DNA of 64,000 nt from Anthoceros angustus (Eukaryota > Streptophyta > Anthocerotopsida > Anthocerotales > Anthocerotaceae): contig MU008164.1 in assembly GCA_010909165.1 (NCBI GenBank), positions 620,001-684,000 of the forward strand, in the 5' to 3' direction. A program made the translations under genes and the position numbers. A model generated the notes under the pieces. The model did not search any database, was not told the origin of the DNA, and saw only the letters and a program-made list of their open reading frames with translations. This document shows positions 39,741 through 51,000 of this stretch, in pieces (position 1 is the stretch's first letter; each line of letters opens with the position of its first letter).

Positions 39741-42006
39741 GGCGGTATGAGAGGCCCAAGAGGTGAAGATCTCTGCGACGAAGGGGGGCGAGAAGGAGGC
39801 GGAAGGCTCATGACTGGCGGCAGTGGCTCGGACCAGTGACGGTGAAGGCAGCGAGAAGCGAAGCCGGCGTGGGATCACTATCGGCGTGATCGGGCCGGTG
39901 GAGGAGGCATGGGGTAGCCAACTGAAGGCGAGCAGTGGTGAGCAAGCAGTCGGCCGTGAGGAGGAGGCTGAGGTCCGGAAATGGGGACCTCGAGTGCAGT
40001 GCGGGAGGTAGAGGCGGCGGCGGAGGCTGGAGGAGCAGGATACCTTGGGCTGCAACTCCAACGCATCGAGGCGGGGGTTCTCAGAGAGAATCCAAGACTT
40101 CCGGGAGATAGGCGCCTCGGCTTGAAGCGCGGAGGAGAATAGGACAGTCCAAGGAGTTTGTCGCGGCTGAGTGGAAGCCGAGTCGGACGGGGATACCGGC
40201 CACTGGAGAAGGAAGTGGCGGACCTCGGGAAAGGATAAGCGGAGGAAAAGCTGGAGGAGAAGCGGTGCTCGTCCGATTCTGAGAAGCAGAGAGGAGCTCG
40301 GCTCCATGGCCGATAAGCTGGCGGAGGCGGAGGAGGAGGAGAGCGTCGGCGGCGAAGGCTGCGAGGTGTCGGAGGCCGCTTTGGTGGCATCGAGGGTCCG
40401 CTGCGGTTAGTAAGCACAGCAGCAGGCAGGTCGGCGGTGGGCGGCATGCCAGTGCCGACACCTCTGGCGGAGGAATACGGGTGCTCGGGCCCATGTGGAG
40501 GATTGGCAAGTCGATTGACTTTGCCTACTACCAGAGCTCCTCAAGGCTCGGAGGTCTTGCGCCACTCTGGCGGTGGCGGACTTCGGAAGGTCGGAAGGAG
40601 GCGAGGGAGGAAGGACCAGGGCAGCCACACAGGGACCCTAAGGTTTGATGACAACGGCGTGGCGAGGAGAGCGGGGGCAGACGGAGGAAGGGACCTGCCA
40701 GGTAGCACTCTGCACCTCCGGAAGGAAGGAGGAGGGCCTGGGAGGCCGTGGAAGGGGCGCAAGACTCGGGAACCAAGGGAGGCTCGGTGGGGTGAGCCGT
40801 GATCGCAGTGAGGCGAGCCGAAGAGCGTGGGTCGGACTTTGTCCGGACTCTTGAGGCCGATCCAGTCCGGCCCCCCAGAAGTCTGGACTTAGAGGTCAGG
40901 ACTCTAGTAGCGAGACGGACCACAGTCGGACTCCAAGGAAGGTTGGGCCAGGGCCGGACCCGAGGCAAGTCAGGCCCAGTCGAACTCCGGAAAGAAGGCG
41001 GACAGGACGGACCCGGAGGAAGGCCGGACCTAGAGGTGGGACTCGGAGTCGAGGCAGGTCTGAGGTCCCAAACTCGGGGAGTGGGGAGAGCCACCGATCC
41101 TGACGGATCCATCTCTTGGCGGGCCGCTATGGGGGCCAAAGATAAGAGAGGAGGAGGAGGACTTAGTGGTGGCCCGTTGTCGGGCCACCGCCGTGCGGCC
41201 AGCGGACCTCGGGGAGAGGTAGGAGTCCCGCCTCGCGGATCATCCGATTGGAGTCGCCCTGATCGTCGAGCTCGGCTTTGGGCCGCCCGGTGCCAAGGCG
41301 GAATCGGGGCCATCCAGCCCCACCACGGCGGAGATAGGAGAATAGAGAATAGTAGGCGGCCAATTAGGCGCGGTGACCTATTCGAATAGAGGTGTAATAA
41401 AGGCGCCGACCTTGGCGTAGTATAAGAGTGCACTGAAAGCATCTTTCTCTTGGTGTTGATCTGCGTCTTACAGCTCTTGAGTGCCTTCTTGTTACGAGTC
41501 TGAGTCATGGCGAGCTCCAGCCGGAGGCCGATCAAGGTCTTAGTAGCCGAGCCCTAACGTGTGTGGTGGTGTGTGTGGGAAGCGGCGCTGGACCCTTGCT
41601 CATCGGTAGCCCGGCGTTGGGCCGGGCCGGAGCAGTGAGCCGGAGGAACTCGGGAGGCGTCGAGCCGGACGGAGAGGCCAGTAGAGCTACGAAGGAGGTC
41701 CGGACCCTAGCCACCATTTCTTCCCAGACGATAAGTGTAGTGAGCGGTGAGAGGAGCGGACTAGATGGATGAGTGTGAACTTGGCGACACGTACGACGGG
41801 TCCTTAAGCGTTTGGCACTTGCCGGGCTGTCGGTGAACGCGTTAAGTAGTAGGGTGTGAAGCGATAAATAGGCGTGTTGAGAGACGGACATTAAGTGAGG
41901 TGAGGAATGATTGAAACGTAGCAAACAAAGCTGTCATTCTCTTGGAGCGGACCCCTTACTTCAACGACACGGGTTATGGCGGTGGCCATCGATGAAAGTC
42001 ACGCCA

Positions 42007-42999
42007 CAAGCCGTCTGACCGGTGCCATAGCATGGCAAGGTGGAGCCCGGCTGTGCCTCTGGAATTAGAGAGGGAGCAAACTGCATTCCCTGCATGAAAG
42101 GGTATGGATAGCGGGGAAAGGGAAGGCTAAGCGGTGGCGAGGAGGGAGGGTCTTGGGTGTCCACCACCCCGGACATGGATGCGATGAACACGATAATTTT
42201 GAAGGGGGATATCGGCCTTGGCGAGACCTTGTCACGAAGAACACCTTACCTAGAACGACATATGTGCCCTACTTTGATAATGCACACCCTTTACGAGGTC
42301 ATCTTTGATAAAAGATGCACTTTCAAGTCTACACCGAGGCTGGAGCACGGTGGGGTGTGGGCCCGTTCGTTTAGTAGAATGCATAGAGGGCTGCCATTTT
42401 CATATGTTTATTACAAGAAAACTTTTACTTTCAAGTGGTGGAACACAATGAAAACAATCTTGTACTAGCGGAGTCTCATTTAAGTGGTCGTGAGAACATT
42501 GCAACAAACAAGCTAAAGGAGGAAGTGGTCATCGGACGACAATAGCCATTCAAGAGTGCGGCTGGCGACTCATCCATGCCTTGGCCAGTCAAGTACCACC
42601 GCCATATTCGGAGGCGGTCCATATCCTCCGCCTCGAAGTTGTCGTTCTCCTCCATTGCTTGCTCGTCTTCAATAGTATCATTCTTGGGCCCGGTCCGGTG
42701 TCGGCCACCGCCTGACATCTGTGCGACCCTCATCCAAAAGGTCACCAGTCGTGGTCTTCAACCTTCTGGTACTCAATGCAACCACTTGGGCTTTAAGGCA
42801 ATGCCAGCGTCCTTAAAATGAACAAAGTTAGTTGCCCATGCGCCCATGCAAGCATCCTTAAAATCAACAAAATTGAATTATTGAAGAGGCATGAGTTTTG
42901 AATACGAAACCTACCCGTTACTACACTTATTTCCCAAACACTAGACCAACGATCCATGGCTGTAATGCTCTTGAGGAGCTAAATATTTATTTTTGAAGA
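42007..42999. other. No gene recognised
   Basis: A plus-strand frame (42157-42468) and a minus-strand frame (42476-42745, Asp/Glu-rich) have protein-like wording but match no family I know. They may be pieces of transposon genes. Confidence 0.3.
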
Positions 43000-43375
43000 C
43001 AGCCTAGGAGGAGGCGGCCGGCCGCGGCAGGGGTGCTGGGGAGGCGGCCGGCCGGCCATGGGCAGGCATGGCGTGTTGGTGGGGGCGCGGCCGGCGCGCA
43101 GGTGTGCTAGGGAGGCGGCCCGGCCCGCCATGGGCGGGGTGTGCTAGGGAGGCGGCCGGCCGCGCCCATGGGCGGTGTGCTAGGGAGGCGGCCCACCCCG
43201 GCGGCGTGTTGGGCGCGGCCGGCGCCATGGCGTGTGCTAGGGGGCGCCGGCCGGCGGCGCCATGGGCAGTGTGCTAGGGGGCGGCCGGCAGTGTGCTAGG
43301 GAGGCGGCGGCGGCGCCCATGGGCGGTGTGCTGGGGAGGCGCCGGCGGCGCCCTCCTGCACCATCCTGCGGTGAA
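43000..43375. repeat. GC-rich minisatellite
   Basis: Imperfect units of about 30-45 bases built on GTGTGCTAGGGAGGCGGCC and CATGGGCGG. At least eight units are present, some shortened. The Ala/Gly/Arg- and Pro-rich frames on both strands are artefacts. Confidence 0.9.
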
Positions 43376-44530
43376 GCTAGGGGGACAAGAAGGGCAGCGG
43401 TATCCTATCACCGATGGAAGGTGTGGCCCATTTGCGGGAAGGGTTAAAAGATTTGCGTCCATAGGTATTGAAGAGTATAAGTGGTGGGAAGCCTTTTGGG
43501 TGGACGGAAGGAGATTGCTATCATTGTGGAGAATAACATTGGGCTAGTGCTACGTCCTTGGAAGTGGTTTTCACGTGCGAAGTGGATCATACTGACCACT
43601 TCAAGTGCGGATGAAGCTTTGCTAGATGAGGCATTATTGAGGGACCTCCACGTGATATGTAGGGGCATATCAAAATGCGGGAAGGCAAGCTGCGGAAATG
43701 GCGGATGAATGGGGACATAACGGAAATCAGAGGGATGTTTACGGCGGTGCCGTGCAATACGGACACGCATAGCCATTACGGATTGGGGAGGTCATTGGCG
43801 TGAAGCTAAGCACGACCTCACTTTCTTATCCACTAGTATCGGACCGAGCACATAGATGCGTATGAAGGAGATATGCGAGAACACATAGTCATGAGTGGTA
43901 ACCCATCGGTCCAATCTTAGGAAAAAGGGAATAAGATCCATTACCTAAAAACATCTGAGGTATTTGTAGATGAAACGTCATCTGTATTATGGGTTTGTGT
44001 TGAGCATACGGAAACATCTGTGTCACGGTGGACAAAAGCGATAAGGGATAAGCTCTGCGAGTTGCGTGGCTTCATACAACTGCGAGTGAAAGTGTCGGCG
44101 AAGATAGTGATGACAATGGAGGAGAATTTGGACCAAGTGATGACGATGGATTGAACTACGGGGATGAGTGGCGAAATCTCGTTTTCGGGGTCCCGAGTTA
44201 ATGTTGTAAGTCCGGTTCTTGATGTTTACGTGTTAGGAAATACCACATGTGGCTTTTGTGGTGTCATAACAAAACCACATTTCCATCCCAAAGCGAGTTC
44301 TGATCGTCCACGGCGAGCAGCCTTCCTCACCGTTCCTACTTTGCATCATTCCCTAGGTTCGAGTTTGCGACCACCATTCGACACAAACATTCTTTGGATG
44401 GAAAGTAGTAACTTTCTTGGGTGACACCCTTTTTTTGAATGTTTTCCAATGCCTTCAAAAGCATTTGTTTTAGGGCCCATCAAAAACCCCTTGAGATTAT
44501 TTGCGGAAAACCCCTTGAGATTATTACTTC
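43376..44530. other. Decayed coding-like DNA, unidentified
   Basis: Plus-strand frames around 43440-43710 and 44164-44424 read like broken protein (for example PWKWFSRAKWIILTT) with shifts between them. I could not assign them to a family. They are probably remnants of a transposon protein. Confidence 0.3.
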
Positions 44531-44535
44531 AAAAA

Positions 44536-45171
44536 TTATCGTGTTAGTGTCTTGCATAGCTCGTTCATGTATTCTGAATCACAAGCATGGCTTCCCGTCT
44601 GCATGTTAGGGGCGATGGGCATCCTTTCCATCATGCCCTCCACCATGCGCAACCTAAGATCACGCATCTTCTCCACGACCTCAAGGAGGGTGGACATGGC
44701 GCCGCTCATGGCTGCATCAATAGCAACCAAGGATGACCGGGTTGACGCCATAATGCCTCGAACTCGTGAGCAGGAGCTCGATGTCTTGCATAGCTCGTTC
44801 ATGTATTCTGAATGCACCTTGGAAGCTTCCCCGTGCATGTTAGGGGCGATCGCGGGCATCCTTTCCATCATGCCCTCCACCTCTGTGCATCGCAACCTAA
44901 GATCACGCATCTTCTCCACGACCTCAAGGAGGGTGGACATGGCGCCGCTCATGGCTGCATCAATAGCAACCAAGGATGACCGGGTTGACGCCATAATGCC
45001 TCGAACTGTGGCGCAGCTCTGATGTCCAAGTCTTTGGTGCGCCCATCTGATTGTCTTTGGCCCAAAGTGCACCTCTCGGCCCGAAATGAGTTCATATGCC
45101 TTGTCCCCCTTCCATCTTCCCTTTCCTCTGTTTTGGCCCCAAGGCTTGGGTTCTGCCGCCATGGTTCGCAC
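44536..45171 (-). CDS. Internally duplicated helical ORF, function unknown
   Basis: A 211-codon open frame made mainly of two direct repeats of about 80 residues. Each has the core VRGIMASTRSSLVAIDAAMS followed by GAMSTLLEVVEKMRDLRLR, then EGMMERMP.IAPNM and SEYMNELCKT. The helix-forming LLEVVEKMRDLRLR stretch suggests a coiled coil. The first 60 residues are basic. The start is not an ATG in this frame, so it may be the end of a longer spliced or broken gene. Protein-like frames continue upstream on the same strand (45181-45720) with shifts. Possible identity: an accessory protein of a DNA transposon. This is unproven. Confidence 0.35.
   Translation of the reverse strand: MRTMAAEPKPWGQNRGKGRWKGDKAYELISGREVHFGPKTIRWAHQRLGHQSCATVRGIMASTRSSLVAIDAAMSGAMSTLLEVVEKMRDLRLRCTEVEGMMERMPAIAPNMHGEASKVHSEYMNELCKTSSSCSRVRGIMASTRSSLVAIDAAMSGAMSTLLEVVEKMRDLRLRMVEGMMERMPIAPNMQTGSHACDSEYMNELCKTLTR
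44545..45010. repeat. Direct tandem repeat, two units of about 235 bp
   Basis: TCTTGCATAGCTCGTTCATG starts each unit (44550 and 44783), and CGGGTTGACGCCATAATGCC ends each (44738 and 44983). The units differ mainly by short insertions in the second, such as CGCGGG near 44850 and a few bases near 44885. Confidence 0.95.
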
Positions 45172-46452
45172 CGCTTCTTCTTACGGCCACACGCTTACGC
45201 CTCGAGCTCCATTCGACCAACTGCTTGCAGTTGGCCACCTCCTCCTCGCGCGCCCCAATCGACACTCAATCAAGGTTACGCTCCACATTAGTGTACCCAT
45301 GTGGGCCGAAATTACATCCAAGTCGTAGGTGATATGGTATGGCCTGCTCTCGTCAACCCCTTCAACATTTGTAACCCCCAACCCATCAAGCATCTATAAG
45401 CAATCTTATCGAACCCAACTGCAGCCACATAGCAACCACAATGTGCCATTACCATCGGAGTCTTCAGAGATTTTGCACCCCGACTGCTCCACAGCTCCCT
45501 CGTAATCCACTTCTCCACCTCGCCTCCACCGCCTCGGCCATGGTGGCGCATCGACCCCTGAGGGCGCCTGCGCCATTGCCTCCTTGCGAATCGCGGGCGC
45601 CGAGCCGCCTCCGCCTCCGCCCTCTTCACCTCCATCGGCCGCGATTATCGAAGGAGTGGGCAAGGGAGGAGCTTGCTGTGGAGTGTAACCTTGCGTCCAG
45701 GGACACCGTGAGGACCACATTTACCCTCAATGTCGTTGTAGTCTTGGGATTCGGGCTCCCAAGGGAATGATTTATTGCGAGAGGGCCTTCTTCTATCGTT
45801 TGACCTTCACCTATCTATTCGTCTACTACCACTCCCAATTTGTCTAACTACCGGATCTTTCCACAACCTCATAGCTTATTCCGACCTCCATTCCGGCTAC
45901 TCTGGCGGTGGCTCTCACCACTCTTGGGGTGGTTACCGACCTGCGGTGGGTCCCACAAACCCTAGCGACTCACCTCAGGCGCCGCAGCCGCGGGCCCCTG
46001 TCACGGGAGGCTCATGCTCCGTCGAGTTTATTCTGCACCCCACTTGCAGCACACACACACACGATTCCCTGGGACCAGCGTTCCCAGATCCCTCTCAGCA
46101 GCCACTTTTTGCAGGCCGCCTCACACATTAAGGAGGAATGATATTCCCTTGTACTCACCTTCTGGCAACCATCTTGGGATCCCCTCCTGATCGCAATTTC
46201 CCTTTGTTAGTCGCTTAGTTAGTTCTCCTCCCCATCTTCTCACACCTTGCCCACCTCGTCGGCGTCTGATTGCTCAGCCCTCTTTCTTCTCCTCCTCGAT
46301 TCGCTTCTTCCACTTCTCTCTCTCTCTCTCGGCCGCCCCTCGGGGCTTTCATTCCACACACCACATACTCTTAATTTTGGAACATAGTCGACGAGAAGGA
46401 AGGGTGGGGAGGAAGAATTCTCGGGCGTCACACTTACGATGCAAGCGAACTT
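45172..46452. other. No gene recognised
   Basis: Minus-strand frames at 45181-45720 may be upstream parts of the duplicated ORF. The plus-strand frame 45775-46131 is Pro/Ser/His-rich and unassigned. From 46140 to 46452 the DNA is pyrimidine-rich, flanking the retroelement copy 3 end. Confidence 0.3.
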
Positions 46453-49400
46453 GTGTGCGCGACTTTCGGTGCAGCCAGCCCGGCCAGGCGCGCACAATCC
46501 GTGTCGTTGTAGGAAGGAGTCCGTTCCCAAGGAATAGCGGGCTCCGTTTGCGGCGTTCGAGGCGATTCTCGTCTTACTGCGTCCGTTCGGTCCGCGCACA
46601 TTCCCTTTTCCGTCTAACTACTCGCCGCGTTCACCGGTATGGCCAAGCGTTTAAGGACCCGTTCGCGTCCGTTTCGTTCCGTTAAATCCTCACCTCTCGT
46701 CCGTTCCTCTCTCCTACACTTATCGGTCTTAGGGAAGGCGCGGGTTACCGCAGGACCTCCTCTCGTTCTCTGGGCCTCTCAGACTCTGCGCCCTCAGTCC
46801 CTCGGCTCACCGCGTTCAGGTCCGTTCGGCGGGCGGCTCTGGGCGAACCGGTCCCGATCACCCTCCTGCACACACCACAACACGTTAGGTCCGTCACGGG
46901 ACCACAGTCAATCTCTCCGGGGTCGTGCACCTTTCGGTGACTCGGGACTCACGTTAGCAGAAGACACACAAGGTGCGAGCAGCGGCATCAACACCAAGAA
47001 AGATGATTTATTGAGGCGTGACCCTCTTATACTACATGTCGGCGTCTTTATTACACCCCTATTACGGTGATGGCCCATTTCGGTATACTAATCGACGCCT
47101 ACCATCCTATTCCTCCCCTATCTCCCGTCGGCGGTGGGGTGGGAAGGTCCGGGTTCCTTGGGATTGGTGGTCCAATCTCCCGTCACAGCGATTCTGGCGC
47201 GCAATCGGATGATCCGGCGGGACCTCCTCTCTCCGGAATCACAGCCGGGTTGGGCTCGTGGCGGTCGGCGCCGTTACCAACGTCATCCTCCCAGCCTCCC
47301 GTGGGTCCCTCCGGTGGGGCCATTATCTGCTCCCCTAAGCGTAAGTCGAAGGGGCTCCTCCTTCTTTCGGTCCGGACCTCGAGGTCGGTCTCGACTCAGT
47401 CTGAACTCCAGTCGGTCTTATTCTAGTCGGTCTGGTCGGCCTCGTCTCTAGGTTCGGACCTCGGGGTCCGAACTTCGAGTCCGGTCCCAAGCTCCGGACC
47501 CCTTGTCATGGACCTCGTCTTGCTAGGTCCTCATCCCTACCCAGACCCTTGTCTTGGGTGGGTTGGCTCCTCATACCCCCTTCGGGCCGTCACCTCCCTT
47601 CTCCAGGCGGGTTGCGGTGAACTTACCACAGGGTCCGTTGCGTCTCGCTCCTCTTGAGGCTCTTCTCCCCAGCGTCGTCTCCAAGCAGGGGCCACTAGAG
47701 TCCCGTCTTTGTCCCCATGCCCTTCTTCCCCTCAGGCCTTCCGGTCGTCTATTCGGTAGGAGGCCTCTGCCGGGGCTCGGCGTGGTAATAGGCAAAGTCC
47801 GAATCCACTTGTTGGATTGCCTCTTCCACGTGTGCGGGCACCGTACTCCCTTAGCCATAGGTGCTCGGGGTGAGCGTCTTTGCCGCTTGTTGGACCACCT
47901 CCCACGGGTTTGATATGGGCGGGGGCTTCCTTGGTGCAGTGCCTCGGTCACCTCCCATAGCCGCTGTTGCTCCACTGCTCCAACTCCGTCGCTTGCTCCG
48001 GCCGACTTACCGCCATAGCGCGTTCCCCTTCCCTTCCTCAAGCTGGACGGCTTCTTATGCGCTTCCGTGCTCTCTCTCTCTGTCCATTACATTAACTCGC
48101 CATCTCCCTCTCAGACGGTCGGGCAACTCTGCGGGGCTGAGCCGCCAGGCCCTTCTCCATCTCGGCGTCACTCCTGTTCCATCGCCGTCACTCCGTCGCC
48201 AGCAGGTGGGGCCGCTATTTCCCGTTCGCGTTCGCGACCGTCCTGAGACTACCATTCCTCTCAATGGTAGTTTGGGCTGACTCAAGGTCTCCTTGCGGTC
48301 TTCCATCTCACTTCTTGCTCCACCTCACGGTGAGTCAGGAGATCCTCCATCTCCTTGTCGCGAACTTCACAGGCTGGTGGTCGCGCTTGCTCGCCTCCTG
48401 CTCCATCTTGAGGTGGGCGCTCTATCTCGCTCGAAGTCTTGGATTCTCTCGTTGAGAACCCCTTGCTGCTCCGGCGTCTTGGGTTGTAACTCCAAGGTGT
48501 CCTTCTCCTCCGCTCCTGCCTCCCTTCTACCTCCTGCTGCGCCACAGGGTCCCGATTTCCGGGTCTTGGCCTCAGTGTTCTGCAGCTCGTCATGCTTGCT
48601 TTGCTTGCTCGGCCAGTTGGCGTGGCTACCGCCTCCCTCCACGGTTCGATCACGCCGATAGTGATCGCGGTGCCTTCGTGGCTTGCCTCCTTGGCCACCT
48701 TCACAGGCTTCTCCGGCTTGGCTCTGGTCTGGTCGGGCCGCCTCGCGGTCCCGCCTCTCTTGCGCCCGGGCCTCTTAGCCTCTGCGCTACCCTCTCACTG
48801 CGAGGTCCTCGGCCCGCTTGGCCTCCTTAGCTTGGTGCTCCTCGGTGAAGGAATTTAGTCGGTCCTTGCGGATGGACGGACTTCCCTCTCGGCCTCCGGC
48901 GTTTCCCTTCCTCAATTCGGCCGAGCTTGGCCTTCCTCCTTGCCTCTGGGCCCCTCAGCTGCTCACGGAGGTACCATGCGCCTCGGGTGGCTTCTACCTC
49001 CAGGTCTTCTCGGCCATCCATGAGACCCCAAAGCATCGTCCATGGCGGTAGCAGGACCGTGTTTCTTCCACGGCCGCAGTGAGGCTCCCACAAAGTCCGT
49101 AGTGGGAGGCATTTGATCCGAGGACCTCCATACCCAGTCAGGAGTAAGTCGGTTGGGTTCTCGGACCTAATCGGGACCCTTAGGTCACGAGTCTTGACTC
49201 AGGAGCTTCACCCTCCTTGGCCCTTTTGGCGAGCTCCTTCTCGCCCTTTTTCTCACAGGGCTCGGAGGAGGTGAGGGGTCGGGAGCAAGCCCTTTTGCCT
49301 CTTCACAGCCGGAGGCAGGGCTCGGTGCTGCGTCCTCCTGCTCACAGGCGGCGTCCCTTCGCCCTCCTTCCTTCCTCGCTTCTTGCCACTCAGGTAGGCG

Positions 49401-51000
49401 GTAAGGGGTCTTGGCACCGTCGAGGTCTGCGTTGGTCCATCTTGCGTCTCTTGGTTCCCTCCAGTCGGGGCTCAGGTGTGGTTGTGGTGGTGGTGGGCTA
49501 TTGGGTCGGGCCGCCTCTGCTTGGCTCGGGGGGCACCGGGAGGAGGAAGCGATTTCCTCCCATACTTCCACAGGTGGTGAGGGGTCCGTTCACGTATGGA
49601 GTCGAATTCCCTCGATCGTCCTCCTCCGGGTCGTTTGGCCTTGGTCGGCCTCCCACCTCGGGCGCCCTTGCGCTCCACTTGGCGGGCCTCAGTCCTTTCG
49701 GGCGCCCGCTCAAGCTCTCCCTCCTTGAGGAGCTCGAAATGTCCCCATACATGGATCGGGTATGGGGCGGCCAGATGGCGAGGCTTCTCGCTCCGAGCTT
49801 GCGGGCCTCAGCTAAGGCGAAGATAATCCTTCCCAGTCCGCCCTCTTCCCAGCGCGCGCATGCGAGAATACCAGCAGTTATCACCAAGGTGATCCACCTT
49901 GGTGGCGAGTTCAATGGACAATGATCCGGGCTACCGCCCTTACTCGGATCCAGCGGTCGGATATCAACGTTGGTGGTCCTCTGCGTTCGAGCCTCGGCAT
50001 CGCTGTTGCGGCCCTATCTTCCCCGCCTTGAGGGCTCGGCACCACCCCTTCTTCCTCCTTTGGGCGGTTGTAGGCGCCCTCGGGACCTCAAGGTCCATCG
50101 CCTCGGGTCCTCCGGAGGTTCTTGGACCGCACCTCCTTGTTGACCGCCCGCCAACATCTTGGGCGAACTCCGGACGGTGTGTTGTCGAGCGTCGGACCGT
50201 GGAACACATCCGGTGCCACTCCTCCACTAATTCTCCGCTTCCTCCGGCCGGGCCCAAAGTCCGGATAGCGCGGGTCACAATGTTGCGCTCCACGAGGTTC
50301 CATGGCTCCCAAACTTCCAGCTTTTGGGTGCCATCGCCTTCGTCTCCCCTTGTCGCTGGCTGGCGGCGGAGTTCGCGCACGTCGCCCTCCTCGCCCGCGT
50401 TCGCTTCTCCAACCCGGCGGTGAACTACGCTCGAGAAGCTTGGGCGCTCAAGAGATAAGCGAGCGGGTTGCGGGCGCAAGAGGCTGCGTGTCTCGGGCGG
50501 AAATGACCTTCCCCTTGACGCGCCTTGGGAGTAACGGCGGGAAGGCGCCTCTTCCACATCGTAGCGCGAGTGCATGGCTTAGCCGACCTTCGCCTCGCCT
50601 GCGGCCTTCGCGCGCGTACTACGGCCTTCGCCGCGCGCGTCAGGCGTGAATACTGCCTGCGGCCCAGCAGGTCGGTCTGGCGGTGCATGCCGACCTCCAC
50701 TCGGGGCCGTCCGTGGCGCCGCCTGTCGTCCTCACGGCTCAACTTCTAAGTTACTTTCCTGGCGTACTTATCTGCTTGGACACAGGTGGGTCGGACTTAT
50801 CCGTTACCCGGCGTAGTCGGTGCACCGCCATAGTAGGTCAGTCGTTGCCTCCAGTCCGGAGTATACTCGGTGCGGTCAGTGCTATCCGCTTATTCCTCCC
50901 TTTTCCGCCTTATTTTATCCTCCGCTCCTGAAAAACAAAACCCTACTTATTTCTTAACCCCAAAGTCCGTAGTCACACATGTCTCCTATTTCCACCACGC
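46453..51000 (-). mobile_element. GC-rich LTR retroelement family, copy 3 (minus strand)
   Basis: On the minus strand this runs in the same order as copy 2. It starts with TTGGGGTTAAGAAATAAG (about 50958), then the EVWEPWNLVERNIVT text (about 50285), VDHLGDN near 49890 and the GGTCCGGA-rich zone near 47400-47520. A purine-rich stretch near 47350-47375 precedes a likely 3' LTR (47345 down to 46453) with the TATA-like region at 47030 and CTTCCTACAACGACACGG at 46497-46525. Frames are broken. The longest minus-strand ones (49964-50575, 49498-49914, 49185-49571) are Arg/Pro/Glu-rich. No reverse transcriptase was seen. Confidence 0.6.

Larger units (their letters stand above)
36950..42006 (+). mobile_element. 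GC-rich LTR retroelement family, copy 2 (5' LTR not seen)
   Basis: Homology to copy 3 begins at TTGGGGTTAGGAAATAAG (about 36974), matching TTGGGGTTAAGAAATAAG on the minus strand near 50958. The interior reads a gag-like region that includes EVWEPWSLVEHNAV (37612 and 38286, duplicated) and VDHLGDN (about 38697), then Glu/Arg/Gly-rich low-complexity ORFs. Near the end a purine tract (41141-41160) precedes a likely 3' LTR from TGGTGGCC (41167) to about 42006. That LTR carries the TATA-like GCGTAGTATAAGAG (41416) and the shared CTTACTTCAACGACACGGG (41955). No reverse transcriptase, integrase or protease was seen, so it is non-autonomous and 5'-truncated or very degraded. Confidence 0.65.

Noticed and set aside
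43004-43547. Ala/Gly/Arg-rich ORFs suggesting a GC-rich bacterial insert
   Set aside because: The DNA is a minisatellite with clear short units; no bacterial gene content or operon structure.
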